From positions 62,001 to 126,000 of the forward strand of contig NZ_JAPCKK010000034.1 in NCBI RefSeq assembly GCF_030705605.1: DNA of 64,000 nt, read 5' to 3'. Source of the stretch: Paenibacillus zeirhizosphaerae (GTDB taxonomy: Bacteria > Bacillota > Bacilli > Paenibacillales > Paenibacillaceae). The position numbers were made by a program, and so were the translations under genes. The number at the start of each line of letters is the position of its first letter. Within the stretch, counting starts at the first letter, position 1. The notes under the pieces were generated by a model that saw only the letters and a list, made by a program, of their open reading frames with translations, was not told the origin of the DNA and ran no database searches. Positions 6,125-15,218 of this stretch are shown piece after piece.

Positions 6125-8140
6125 TTATTCACCAGCCAGCCGGAGGTTCGGTTGCGGCGGCATGGGCATGCCTGTCCCCAGGTAGAATCCGGGATGCGGA
6201 GGCTGGTTATAGCCTGTGTTTTGCCACGCAATCGCCAGACGATAGACCGGGTCATGCATCAGGGTATGCATGCCGTAATTCGTCACATCCGTGGTCGAGT
6301 AAATTCGCAGCGCGGTGCTGTCTTCGGTACGCACAATAACCTCTTCGCGCCAATCCCCGAACAGATCGGCTTGCAGTGTGGGCGTGCCTTTGGTGTCATT
6401 GTTCGAATACGTGCCGGTCAGCGTCAGGAGGTTATCCAGCCGGTTCGTTTCGTAATTCCATTTATCAATTTTCGGAATGCCCACACGCAACGGATCGCCG
6501 AGCCACTGGTGGTCGAGCAGCTCCCTGCCCAAGTCACCATCCCACCAGATGGCGAAATTGACGGATGGGATACTGCTGGCAATCTGCTCCCCTTGCGCAT
6601 TGAACAGGAAACCGTTCGGGCTGTCCCAGCCGCCGCCGACCGACCAGGCCTCCGCACCCTTGTAGCGTGGATCGATGTCCGCCGCCAGCCCGCGCCCGAC
6701 ATCCTTGCCAAGCTGCGGCAGTCCCCACAGCACACTGCCGGTACGAGCGTCCTTCAAGTTATTGGAGTACGGGGCAGACTTGTTCTCCTGCACGGCGAAC
6801 AGCTCCAGCCCGGCGCGGTCCGGGTCCAGATCACCGAGATGCATCGCGTCGCCGTGACCGAGACCGGAATTCCATAAGCCTGTTCCGTCGTCGTCAATCG
6901 CGGCGGGTCCTGTTACGATTTCATCCTTTCCGTCGCCGTCCACATCCGCCACACTTAATTGATGGTTGCCCTGCCCGGAGTATGACGCATTCTCCGGTGA
7001 TTTCGTATCAAAGGTCCACAGCTTGGTCAGTTCTCCATCACGCCAGTTATAAGCAGCCAGGACCATTCGTGTGTAATACCCGCGCTGGAAGACAAGGCTT
7101 GGACGCTCCCCATCCAAATACGCGATCACGGCCCCAAAGCGGTCCACACGGTTGCCGTAGCTGTCGCCCCAATCGCTCACCTTGCCCCGCGGCGGATCGT
7201 AATCCTCGGTGACGAGCGCCGCGCCGGTCTCTCCGTCAAAGATCGTAAAATACTCGGGACCAGACAAAATGTATCCGCTTCCATTTCTGTAGTCAGCATC
7301 CGCGTCTCCGATGACTTTGCCCATGCCGTCGATGGTGCCGTCCGCCGTTTTGACCGCAACCTCGGCCTTGCCGTCACCATCCAGATCGTACACCATCATT
7401 TGCGTGTAATGCGCGCCAGAGCGAATATTTCGGCCAAGGTCTATGCGCCATAGGCGTGTTCCGTCCATGTTATAGGCGTCAATGAAAGTATTGCCCGTAT
7501 AACCTGATTGCGAGTTATCCTTCGAGTTGGTCGGGTCCCATTTCAGGACGATATCGTACTGACCGTCCCCGTCCAGGTCACCGACAGACGCATCATTAGC
7601 TCGATACATGTAAGCCCCAGAAGTCGTTTCCCCGCCTGCCGGTTTTTGAATAGGCACCGTGAGATAATTCGCTTCCCAGACGCTAACCGGACCAGTCATC
7701 CGCTCCTCGTTACCAGCGCCGAGCGCCTGCAGCGTATAGGTTGAGTCGGCTGTGCCTTCCGGGTCCAGAAAATTCGTGCTGCCCGTGATCGGGCTTTCCG
7801 TTACCTGCTCCCCGTCCCGGTACAGGTGGAACGACACTTGGTCCGGGTCTGTGCCGAGCAAACGCCAACTGACAAACACGCCGCCATCGGTAGCGATAGC
7901 GACAAGAGCACGGTCCAGCCGCTCCATTTGTCTCGCGGCAAACGCTGATGGTGCTGCATGGATTCCGATCCCCGGTCCATACACCGAATCGGTGACCGTA
8001 TTCCGCGCTGTATCGGCTGAACCAGCCTGATCCTCGGGCATCGTAGCTGAGCCTGAAGCCAATCCGGCCTGCGCCGGAGCCAACAATGCCAATATAAGCA
8101 TAGTGGATATGAGGCGGAGTCCTCTTTTCTTCCTTTGCAT
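6125..8140 (-). CDS. yesW: Secreted rhamnogalacturonan endolyase, PL11
   Basis: 671 residues beginning with a Sec signal peptide (MQRKKRGLRLISTMLILALL, then APAQAGLASG). It has an N-terminal FN3-like beta domain (about 70-160) and an eight-bladed propeller with repeated calcium loops (GDLDGDGQYDIVLKWDP, YDLDGDGKAEVAVKTADG, VADVDGDGKDEIVTG), the hallmark of polysaccharide lyase family 11. The enzyme cleaves the rhamnose-galacturonate backbone of rhamnogalacturonan I by beta-elimination outside the cell. Length fits YesW (endo-acting) and YesX; the endo assignment is by signal peptide and similarity only. It is monocistronic here, with a GGAGGG ribosome binding site 8-10 nt upstream. The products would need the ABC importers typical of this organism. 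Confidence 0.93.
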   Translation of the reverse strand: MQRKKRGLRLISTMLILALLAPAQAGLASGSATMPEDQAGSADTARNTVTDSVYGPGIGIHAAPSAFAARQMERLDRALVAIATDGGVFVSWRLLGTDPDQVSFHLYRDGEQVTESPITGSTNFLDPEGTADSTYTLQALGAGNEERMTGPVSVWEANYLTVPIQKPAGGETTSGAYMYRANDASVGDLDGDGQYDIVLKWDPTNSKDNSQSGYTGNTFIDAYNMDGTRLWRIDLGRNIRSGAHYTQMMVYDLDGDGKAEVAVKTADGTIDGMGKVIGDADADYRNGSGYILSGPEYFTIFDGETGAALVTEDYDPPRGKVSDWGDSYGNRVDRFGAVIAYLDGERPSLVFQRGYYTRMVLAAYNWRDGELTKLWTFDTKSPENASYSGQGNHQLSVADVDGDGKDEIVTGPAAIDDDGTGLWNSGLGHGDAMHLGDLDPDRAGLELFAVQENKSAPYSNNLKDARTGSVLWGLPQLGKDVGRGLAADIDPRYKGAEAWSVGGGWDSPNGFLFNAQGEQIASSIPSVNFAIWWDGDLGRELLDHQWLGDPLRVGIPKIDKWNYETNRLDNLLTLTGTYSNNDTKGTPTLQADLFGDWREEVIVRTEDSTALRIYSTTDVTNYGMHTLMHDPVYRLAIAWQNTGYNQPPHPGFYLGTGMPMPPQPNLRLAGE

Positions 8141-8239
8141 TGATTATTCCCTCCCTTCGTCTGTAATTGGAATAGTTTTACATATATATTATATAAATGC
8201 TCCGCCTCGCTTGTCTGTGTAAAAATCCGGCCAATTGCT

Positions 8240-8866
8240 TTAAAAATCCGACATGGAATGCATAGGACGCCGAAACTGTTGGCGCACACGCTCAGCCTCT
8301 TCCCGGATGCTACAATCGTCGGCATGATCGTTGATCAGCCCCATCGCTTGCATGAAGGCGTACACCGTAGTCGGTCCAACGAATTTCCAGCCCTGCTTTT
8401 TGAGCTCCTTCGACAGCGCGATCGATTGCGCCGATGTGGATACGGACTGCGGCTTAGCCAGTTGGCTCTGGTCAGGCTCGTACCGCCAGATGAAGTTAGC
8501 CAGCGAGCCTTCACGCTTGACGAGCTCCTGCGCTCTCTGCGCATTGTTAATCACCGCCTCGATCTTGCCGCGATGGCGGACGATGCCTTCATCGCCAAGC
8601 AGACGGTCGATGTCTTGCTCTGTATAACACGCGATCCGGTCAAAATCAAAATCATGGAACGCTGCACGGAAGTTCTCACGTTTCATAAGGATCGTGCGCC
8701 AGCTCAAGCCGGATTGAAAGCCCTCCAGGCTTAACTTCTCGAACAACCGGTGATCGTCGCTGACCGGAAATCCCCATTCGGTATCGTGATAATGCAGCAT
8801 CTCCGGCGCGGCACCACACCAGCGGCAGCGCGGATGACCGTCGGGTCCCGCTATCGTCATGTTCAT
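8240..8866 (-). CDS. tag: DNA-3-methyladenine glycosylase I
   Basis: 208 residues starting at ATG 8866, which follows GAGGAGGG at optimal distance; a longer frame from 8923 lacks such a site. It shows the Tag signature: a zinc-binding N-terminus (RCRWCGAAP), YHDTEWGFPVSDDHRLFEKL, the SLEGFQSGLSWRTILMKREN catalytic region and GWKFVGPTTVYAFMQAMGLI. The second half of the zinc site is in NDHADDCSIRE. It excises 3-methyladenine from alkylated DNA, starting base-excision repair. It stands alone between the lyase and the TetR gene. Confidence 0.95.
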   Translation of the reverse strand: MNMTIAGPDGHPRCRWCGAAPEMLHYHDTEWGFPVSDDHRLFEKLSLEGFQSGLSWRTILMKRENFRAAFHDFDFDRIACYTEQDIDRLLGDEGIVRHRGKIEAVINNAQRAQELVKREGSLANFIWRYEPDQSQLAKPQSVSTSAQSIALSKELKKQGWKFVGPTTVYAFMQAMGLINDHADDCSIREEAERVRQQFRRPMHSMSDF

Positions 8867-9018
8867 AAATTCCCTCCTCAGTGTGCAAGCTGTACAAAGC
8901 TCGTATACGAGTTCCCCCGGCAAGCTTCAAACTTCAAACGCAAGACGTGATATCATTCTCGCCATTCTTCGTTATCATACCATCCTCGAGCATATACACA
9001 TACGCCACTTGTCAAATA

Positions 9019-9609
9019 TCATTCTTTCACATACACCGGCATCAACACCTCATCAACCAGCTGACTCAGATACTCCTTCGACACTTTTCCGCCACGGATC
9101 ATATGTTCAAAACGCAAAATATCAAACGGTAAGCTCATTTGCATAACCGAAAATTCATGCCTGATTTCCCCTCGTTGTCTGGCAAATTTCTGTACTTTCC
9201 TCATCACCTCGATATTACTTTCACGTCCCCGGACCGAGAGCTGCTGGAATTGCTCATTTTTCTGGCTCAGCTCAAACAAAAGGGCGCTCATAATTTCCGG
9301 ACCGACAGCCTCCAAAAATTGCTGGTACAGCTCTAATACGGCTAATAAGTCCTCTCTCAGGCTCCCATTTTCCTGCACCAAATCAATCATTTTCCCGCCG
9401 AGCGCTTGTGCCAATCTATATTGCACCAGCGCATACAAGAGATCCACCTGGTTGTGATAACGCCCGTAGATGACGGTTCTGCTGGTTTTCGCTTGTTTGG
9501 CGACGTTTTGGAAGGTCATCTGCTCATATCCTAAAGTTTGCATAATCTCATAGGCTGCTTCCAGAATCGCTTTCTCCAGTTTCTCTCCTCTTCTTCGTTC
9601 CATGACCAT
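9019..9609 (-). CDS. TetR/AcrR-family repressor
   Basis: 196 residues from ATG 9609, chosen because GGGAGG lies about 8 nt upstream; the frame opens at 9630 without a good site. The N-terminal TetR helix-turn-helix is clear (AILEAAYEIMQTLGYEQMTF, then QNVAKQAKTSRTVIYGRYHN), followed by a helical ligand domain with a TetR_C-like ALLFELSQKNEQF. It is divergent from the response regulator-kinase-ABC exporter locus; two similar TTGTACTTTAT sites lie in the shared promoter region. The likely role is local repression of itself and possibly of the exporter locus. The ligand is unknown. Confidence 0.88.
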   Translation of the reverse strand: MVMERRRGEKLEKAILEAAYEIMQTLGYEQMTFQNVAKQAKTSRTVIYGRYHNQVDLLYALVQYRLAQALGGKMIDLVQENGSLREDLLAVLELYQQFLEAVGPEIMSALLFELSQKNEQFQQLSVRGRESNIEVMRKVQKFARQRGEIRHEFSVMQMSLPFDILRFEHMIRGGKVSKEYLSQLVDEVLMPVYVKE

Positions 9610-9657
9610 GCATACATCCTCCCGATTCATCTCTGAAAATCACTATAACACAATTTA

Positions 9658-9730
9658 ACGTACATCTTGTACTTTATTCGCGCAAGGTATATAATCCATC
9701 CTAAATAACATACAAATTGTACTTTATATA
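9658..9730. promoter_or_regulatory. Candidate TetR operators in the divergent promoter
   Basis: Two related sites, ACATCTTGTACTTTAT (9662-9677) and ACAAATTGTACTTTAT (9712-9727), share TTGTACTTTAT about 50 bp apart; the first lies in GTACATCTTGTAC, a near-palindrome. The spacing is about five helical turns. The arrangement suits a repressor controlling both divergent genes. Confidence 0.45.
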
Positions 9731-9757
9731 GATTACAGAAAGGAGCTGCAAGCCAGC

Positions 9758-10432
9758 ATGAATAAAATATTGGTCGTCGATGATGATCCCCACTTTCGCA
9801 GACTGGTCAAAGCGGTCTTGGACAAGGAAGGTTGTGACCTGTACGAAGCCTCTGACGGCATCGAAGCGCTGTCCCTGCTGGAGACCCTCAAAGTTGACCT
9901 GGTCATTCTCGATGTCATGATGCCGAATATGGATGGCTGGCAGTTGTGCCGGGAGCTGCGGACTCACTATGACCTCCCGGTGCTTATGCTCACGGCCAAA
10001 GGAGAAATCTCTCAGAAGGTGAAGGGTTTCCAATCGGGAACCGATGATTACCTGGTCAAACCTGTCGAGCCGCTGGAATTGGTGATGCGGGTTAAGGCAT
10101 TGCTGCGGCGCTATCAAATTGTATCGTCCCAGACGGTGCAAATCGGTGAATTGATTATAAATCGCAGAAACTATGAAGTTACCGTAGATAAAGCCATCGT
10201 GTTTCTGCCGCTCAAGGAATTCGAGTTGCTGTTCAAATTGGCCAGTCATCCGAACAAAACATTTTCACGCGAGCAACTCATTACGGACATCTGGGGATAC
10301 GAATTTGAAGGCAATGAGCGGACGCTGGATGTGCATATCAACCGGCTACGGCAGCGTTTTCCGGACACCGATCATTCATTTGCCATCCGAACCGTGCGGG
10401 GACTTGGCTATTATCTGGAGGTCCATTCGTGA
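9758..10432 (+). CDS. OmpR-family response regulator (HssR-like)
   Basis: 224 residues. The receiver shows the acidic pair VVDDD (7-10), phosphoacceptor Asp52 in LVILDVMMP, Thr in MLTAKG and Lys in LVKPVEP; residues about 125-220 are an OmpR winged helix (FLPLKEFELLFKLASHPNKTF, then DVHINRLRQRF). The GTDDYLVKP and VLRRY-like ALLRRYQI segments resemble the haem regulator HssR of staphylococci, and an ABC exporter sits downstream as hrtAB does, but haem sensing is only an analogy. It overlaps the start of the kinase gene by 4 bp. Because the partner kinase is broken, phosphorylation would need another donor. Confidence 0.9.
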   Translation: MNKILVVDDDPHFRRLVKAVLDKEGCDLYEASDGIEALSLLETLKVDLVILDVMMPNMDGWQLCRELRTHYDLPVLMLTAKGEISQKVKGFQSGTDDYLVKPVEPLELVMRVKALLRRYQIVSSQTVQIGELIINRRNYEVTVDKAIVFLPLKEFELLFKLASHPNKTFSREQLITDIWGYEFEGNERTLDVHINRLRQRFPDTDHSFAIRTVRGLGYYLEVHS

Positions 10433-10858
10433 AAAAAAGGCCTTCGCGAAAAGATACGATATTTCGGGGGTTCGTTTTGTTCATTGTTATTTTCGCCATT
10501 ATCATTGGCTGTGGCGCGCTGGCCGGACTTTTTACGCGCATCATTTTATTGGCAACAGGACATGATCCCGCAGATGAATCTATGTATGGCCATAGCCTCA
10601 CTTGGCTGATTTTGATAGCCCTCTTATTGCTGGTCAGGTACTATCTGAAATACGGAAACATCACCAAACATTTCGATTCGTTTAACACCGTCATCCACGT
10701 ATTAGATAAAATCGCCAAAGGGGACTACAAAGCCAGACTAAAGGAACCTTTCAATGAACACAAATCGTTTGGCGAGCTGGTAAAAAGCGTGAATAACATG
10801 GCTGCAGATCTGGAGCAACTGGAGAACATGCGCCAGGAGTTCATCTCCAATGTATCTC

Positions 10859-11036
10859 GTCAACAACTCACGACTAAAGTCACGAGCTTGTCTCTGCCTA
10901 CTTTCGCAGACAGTGCTTGCGTTTCGCGCAAGCCTTTTAGACTTATTCCTAACCGGTAGTGCGAACGCACCTTATCGTGCTCCTACCTTAGCGTGTTGGA
11001 ACATCAGGACGGTCGACCTCGCCCCTACAACAAGAG
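10859..11036 (-). ncRNA. Candidate omega RNA (reRNA) scaffold at the IS right end
   Basis: The 178 bp between the tnpB stop and the right end contain stacked hairpins: GCTTGCG/CGCAAGC around 10915-10934, TCTGC/GGCAG-type pairing near 10890-10912, and the terminal stem CTCGTGACT/AGTCGTGAG. In IS605-type elements this end is transcribed as the guide scaffold of TnpB, with the guide taken from flanking DNA. Here the guide would begin GAGATACATTGGAGATGAAC, read from host DNA antisense to the kinase gene. Exact RNA ends cannot be read. Confidence 0.55.
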
Positions 11037-12152
11037 TTATACTCCTGCTGTACCTGTACCGATGTACTCGATTCCTTTGCGGTACAGATTCATAGCGCCA
11101 ATTCGGTCATCGTTAGAGCGATAGTGACAGGCTTGGCATTCAAAGGTGTGCATTTTTTTGTTTCGATTCGCTCGTTCAATATGTCCGCATTTCGGGCAGG
11201 TTTGGGAAGTATATTTAGGATCTACTGCGATGACGCCCTGTCCGTTCAGTTGAGCCTTGTACTCCAACATCTCACGGAATTGGTGAAATGCCCAGGAAAC
11301 CGACACATACCGATGGCGAACACATACTTTTTCCGTGGCGGAACGAACACCTTTTAAATTTTCGATCACAAACAAAGTCCCTTTCGGATACGTTTCAACG
11401 AGTGCCTTGGTTATCTGATGGTTGACATCGGTAACATAACGGTTTTCTCTTGAACCAATTTCCTTGAGTCGTTTGCGAGCGGAGGGGGTTTGTCTCATCT
11501 GTAGTTGTTTACGTAAGACTTTATACTGGCCTCGTTTGTGTTTCACGGTTCGTCCAGGATAAAACATCGTCTGGCTTTGAGTGTCGTAGGTGGTGGCGAG
11601 AAAGTTGATTCCCAGGTCAATGCCAACAATATGGTTGACCTTTGTAAGATCCAATTCAGAGAACTCTTTGGTCATGGAAATATGCAAAAACCACTTCTTA
11701 TGTTTGTACACGAGCTTTGCCGTGCCCCATTTCCATGTACCATCAAAGAAGTGCTGCATTCCTTTTCTTTTGTAACGAAGCTTTACTCGCCCATCCAGTG
11801 TATTTACGCTAAACCGATTATCGTTCAAAGCGTAATCTCGATGCCATACCAGATCATATTCCGGTCGTTTGAATTTGACCAAGCTCCAATCGTGCCCGTT
11901 GGATCGGGCAGATGTATAGCGGGCGATGACCGTTCTGATCACCGATTGCGCCATTTGGCTTTTCAAACCAAAACGACTTCGAAGCTCTCGATAATACAAG
12001 TCATGGAGTGTACGATAACGTAATTCTTTGGTTTGAAAGACAATAACTGAAAGATAATTACATGCTTCACGATAGGTTTGGATGGTCTTGGTGAGCATTT
12101 CCGTATGTTCATACGGGACATAGATTTGGATTTTTGCTGTAATGGTAGACAT
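11037..12152 (-). CDS. tnpB: RNA-guided nuclease TnpB (OrfB)
   Basis: 371 residues, full family length. ATG 12152 follows GAGAAGAGGTGAG; a GTG three codons upstream overlaps that site. The OrfB helix-turn-helix/WED region is followed by a split RuvC with all three acidic residues visible: Asp179 in IVGIDLGINFLA, Glu264 in FVIENLKGV and Asp348/349 in SNDDRIGAMNL. The zinc ribbon is intact (CPKCGH, then CQACHY). TnpB cuts DNA matching its omega-RNA guide next to the target motif, which restores the element to sites it has left. No frameshift is visible, so it is probably active. It interrupts the histidine kinase. Confidence 0.93.
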   Translation of the reverse strand: MSTITAKIQIYVPYEHTEMLTKTIQTYREACNYLSVIVFQTKELRYRTLHDLYYRELRSRFGLKSQMAQSVIRTVIARYTSARSNGHDWSLVKFKRPEYDLVWHRDYALNDNRFSVNTLDGRVKLRYKRKGMQHFFDGTWKWGTAKLVYKHKKWFLHISMTKEFSELDLTKVNHIVGIDLGINFLATTYDTQSQTMFYPGRTVKHKRGQYKVLRKQLQMRQTPSARKRLKEIGSRENRYVTDVNHQITKALVETYPKGTLFVIENLKGVRSATEKVCVRHRYVSVSWAFHQFREMLEYKAQLNGQGVIAVDPKYTSQTCPKCGHIERANRNKKMHTFECQACHYRSNDDRIGAMNLYRKGIEYIGTGTAGV

Positions 12153-13082
12153 TCGACTCACCTCTTCTCACTGCATTAAATATATCATAGGATTCAGTGG
12201 GAAATGGTTAAATTCTCATGACGAGAGGAGGAAGCATGGAGCTTTCGGCTTTCGAGCTACCGATGGTAGCCCTTATGCCGAACGCAATTCCTCACACGAC
12301 TAAAGTCGCGTGTGTCCATGCGCAGTTATGAAATCCAGTCCCCGCTGGCGTCCATCCGGGGGTTTGCCCAGGTCTTGCAGAGCAATGATCGATTAAGCCC
12401 CGAGGAGAAAAAGCTCTATCTGAGCATTATTGAAAGCGAAAGCGCACGTCTGTCCAAATTAAGCGACAGTCTGCTCCAGCTTGCCGTTCTGGAATCGGAA
12501 AGTATGAGCCTGCAGCCCCGGTCTTATCGTCTGGATAAGCAGCTCAGGGACTTGATTCTGGCCTGCGAACCACAATGGAGAAGCAAAAAAATCGAGGTAG
12601 AGGCTTTTCTGGACGAAGTCACCTGCACGCTGGATGAAGACAGGATAAGCCAGGTGTGGATCAATTTGCTTCACAACAGCATCAAATTTACGCCTGCGGG
12701 CGGCAGGATACGGGTTGAATTGCACCAGCGCGGCGAAGCCATCGAGGTGCAAATAACAGATACGGGCATAGGTATTTCAGAGAAAGATCAGCAGCGTATT
12801 TTCGAGCGTTTCCATAAAGCGGACAAATCCAGAGAGCGTTCGAATCAAGGTAGCGGGCTCGGTCTGTCCATTGTCAAAAAAATTGTGGATCTACATGGCG
12901 GCGATATTCGTGTGTGCAGCGCCCCTGGGTCGGGTACAACCTTCACGGTCACTTTGCCGAATTAGACACCACATAAGTGTTGATCATGAAAAATTTGGAA
13001 TTTCTGATTTAAATTCAGTTTACTCACTTGGTGTAGGATGAATCCGTGGAGAGATACCAATACCTACAAGGAGAGCTGATTG

Positions 13083-14012
13083 ATGTCAGAAATCATGATT
13101 CAAACCCAGAATTTGATGAAACGATACGGAGACCGGAAGGTGCTTGACAGCATTTCTCTTTCCGTCGAAAAAGGTGAAATCTTCGGCTTCCTGGGGCTCA
13201 ACGGTGCAGGCAAAACAACGATCATTCGTCTTCTGCTCGGCATGATTCGTCCTACGTCTGGAGATGTCCTGCTGAATGGCAAACGAGTGGATGCTGGCGA
13301 TCCTGGTTTATGGCAGCGTGTGGGATATCTTGTGGAGACGCCTTATGCCTATCCTTCGTTCACCGTGCGGGAGAACCTGGAGATCGTCTGCCGACTGCGG
13401 CAGCTTTCCGGTACAAAACCGATTGACGACGTCCTGGAAAAGCTGAAGCTGACCTTCTATGAGCATACGAAGGCGAAAGACCTGTCCCTGGGAAATGCAC
13501 AGAAGCTCGGCCTGGCGAAAGCACTCATCCATAACCCGGATATTCTGATTCTGGACGAGCCAACCAATGGTTTGGACCCAGCCGGTATTTTTCAGGTCCG
13601 CCAATTGCTGCAGGATTTGGCCCACAACCATGGTGTCACGATCTTTATCTCCAGTCACATTCTGGAGGAGATGTCCAAAATGGTAACCCGGATCGGCATT
13701 ATCCATCAAGGCCGCTTGATTCAGGAAATGAGCGCAAGCGAGCTGAACCAGGCATTCCACAGACGCCTGTGGGTAGAAACGCAGCAAATAGAAGCGGCAA
13801 GAGCCAAGCTGGCGGATGAGGGATATGCCGTTCATTTATCCGAAAACGGATTGCTTGAAGTCATAAGTGAGCACGCCATCCGGCACCCGGAGCAGATTGC
13901 GCAGCTATTAGTGCATGCCGGTCTGCCACCCACACTGCTGAAGGTAGAAGAAGAAAGTCTGGAGTCGTATTTTTTGAGAAGTGTCGGGATGATGGGAGGA
14001 GATGCCAAGTGA
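13083..14012 (+). CDS. ABC exporter ATP-binding protein (BcrA-type)
   Basis: 309 residues from ATG 13083, 7 nt after AAGGAGAG. Walker A is GLNGAGKTT, Q-loop in GYLVETPYAYPSFTVREN, Walker B is ILILDEPTNGLDP and the switch is ISSHILEE. The signature motif reads LSLGNAQKLGLAKAL instead of LSGGQ, a variant seen in BcrA/lantibiotic-immunity type ATPases. It powers the six-span permease encoded next, with a 4-bp overlap. Such pairs remove cationic peptides, bacitracin-like compounds or other envelope toxins. The position behind a two-component system suggests stress-induced export. Confidence 0.9.
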   Translation: MSEIMIQTQNLMKRYGDRKVLDSISLSVEKGEIFGFLGLNGAGKTTIIRLLLGMIRPTSGDVLLNGKRVDAGDPGLWQRVGYLVETPYAYPSFTVRENLEIVCRLRQLSGTKPIDDVLEKLKLTFYEHTKAKDLSLGNAQKLGLAKALIHNPDILILDEPTNGLDPAGIFQVRQLLQDLAHNHGVTIFISSHILEEMSKMVTRIGIIHQGRLIQEMSASELNQAFHRRLWVETQQIEAARAKLADEGYAVHLSENGLLEVISEHAIRHPEQIAQLLVHAGLPPTLLKVEEESLESYFLRSVGMMGGDAK

Positions 14013-14725
14013 ATTATTTTATCGCTGCTTTCGGGGTTGAAATGTACAAATTACGCCGTTCCCTGGTTCCCTGGCTGACGCTGCTGTTTGTTATGGCCGT
14101 CGTTTCGCAAGAAGCAGGACAACCGGATTGGCATTCCTATCTGAGCGGAGCGGTCTACCGCTTTACAGTTCTGGGATCTATCGGCTTTGGTTTTCTGACA
14201 AGCTGGTTATTCGGCCGTGAATATGCGGAACGCACGCTCAAAGATTTGCTGGCCTTGCCTGTGTCACGCCTGAATATTGTGCTGGCAAAATATGCGGCGG
14301 TGCTCGTGAGCTGTGTGTTGATTACAGTGATTTTATTTGTGTATGTGCTGGGCTTGGGCATGATGGTAGGACTGCCCGGATTTTCGGGGGACATGATCTG
14401 GCAAGCTCTTGGCCTGTTCGCCTTAACTTCTATTTTTAATATGCTGCTATGCACGCTGGTCGCTTTTATAGCCTGCTGGTCACGCGGCTGGCTGGCTCCG
14501 ATCGGGTTTGTTTTCCTGACATTAATCCTCGCGTTAAGTTTTGGACCGAGCGCGGTCGGACCCTATGTGCCATGGGCGATTCCAGCGCTGCAAACAGTTC
14601 CGTTCAGTTCCGGGGGGACTGGAGCGGGAATATTGAATAGTGTGAGCTACATCATTCTTCTCGTGGCCGGAGCTGCCGGTTTCGCCGGTACTTTAGCATG
14701 GTGGCGTTATACGGATCAGAGGTAA
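14009..14725 (+). CDS. ABC-2 type exporter permease
   Basis: 238 residues; GTG start 14009 overlaps the ATPase stop (GTGA). About six hydrophobic spans are visible, including VYRFTVLGSIGFGFLTSWLF, YAAVLVSCVLITVILFVYVL, LGLFALTSIFNMLLCTLVAF and IILLVAGAAGFAGTLAWW. The segment FGREYAERTLKDLLALPVSR is the coupling region typical of BcrB/ABC-2 permeases that meets the ATPase. It forms the membrane channel of the exporter. The substrate is unknown. Confidence 0.88.
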   Translation: MNYFIAAFGVEMYKLRRSLVPWLTLLFVMAVVSQEAGQPDWHSYLSGAVYRFTVLGSIGFGFLTSWLFGREYAERTLKDLLALPVSRLNIVLAKYAAVLVSCVLITVILFVYVLGLGMMVGLPGFSGDMIWQALGLFALTSIFNMLLCTLVAFIACWSRGWLAPIGFVFLTLILALSFGPSAVGPYVPWAIPALQTVPFSSGGTGAGILNSVSYIILLVAGAAGFAGTLAWWRYTDQR

Positions 14726-15218
14726 TTTATGATAAAATTAGCTTTAAACGCATTACAAACCTGCACTTGGAGGAAGGTCGTTCAAGTGTGTACAGAACAT
14801 AACCTGACCACAACAAATTGGTTAAAAACACCTCTTTCTTGGGTCGTTTTAATTCTGTGCACGTAATGAACCACCTGAAACAACGGACTGATGATGTGAG
14901 GAATCGCCATCCTTTACCGCCAACGGACTGGAGGGGTCATATTTACCCCAAAAGAAGGGTTATGAAAAAATTATATTATCATATTTTTTGGAAAATATAA
15001 TATCTTCGATATGTCTTCCTCATGTCTTCATTTTGCTCAAAGCTTGTCCTTGCTTTAACTGTTTCTATTGGGTAATAGATGAAATAAAATAAAAGTATGG
15101 TAGACATAAAGACCATGCCACAGTCTATCGATCAAAGGGGCTTGCACATCTATCCATAGGGAAATGAGCTTGGAGCCCAGATTTTTGGCATGAATAAATT
15201 GAGAGGAAGGTTACGATA
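14726..15218. other. Intergenic region without a supported gene
   Basis: 493 bp. Short frames exist but lack ribosome binding sites and recognisable composition. An imperfect stem CACTTG/CAAGTG lies at about 14763-14787, and an AT-rich dyad (TATATTATCATATTTT with AAAATATAATA) at about 14970-15003. The AT content rises sharply from about 14940 and continues through the next gene. Confidence 0.4.

Larger units (their letters stand above)
10859..12327 (-). mobile_element. IS200/IS605-family element carrying only tnpB
   Basis: 1,469 bp; boundaries are fixed by restoring the kinase frame and His codon with no target duplication. Oriented by tnpB, the left end follows the host sequence TTCAT, the presumed target and target-adjacent motif, and the right end finishes with TTGAC, closely like the TTGAT target and TTGAC right-end pair of ISDra2. 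Subterminal hairpins are present at both ends: CACACGAC/GTCGCGTGTG at 12293-12314 and CTCACGACT/AGTCACGAG at 10867-10886. There is no tnpA Y1 transposase gene, so movement requires one in trans. Confidence 0.85.
10429..12965 (+). pseudogene. Sensor histidine kinase split by an IS element
   Basis: Two in-frame parts, 10429-10858 and 12328-12965, join to exactly 356 codons (355 residues plus stop) when the insert is removed. The joined product has two membrane spans (FVLFIVIFAIIIGCGALAGL and LTWLILIALLLLV), a HAMP-like linker, the H-box FISNVSHEIQSPLASIRGFA with His144 at the junction, the N box LLHNSIKFTPAGG, and G boxes DTGIGIS and GSGLGLSIVKK. As it stands, the N-terminal part runs into IS sequence and stops at 10959. 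The C-terminal part could be translated from a GTG or ATG in the IS end (12312/12318), but its first residues carry Tyr in place of the phosphoacceptor His. The kinase should therefore be inactive. Confidence 0.9.

Noticed and set aside
8258..8734. 158-codon plus-strand frame opposite the tag gene
   Set aside because: It is the antisense shadow of a clear DNA-3-methyladenine glycosylase gene; it has no ribosome binding site and no domain.
14818..15000. 60-codon frame in the gap before the secreted-protein gene
   Set aside because: No ribosome binding site, composition unlike a protein, and no domain.
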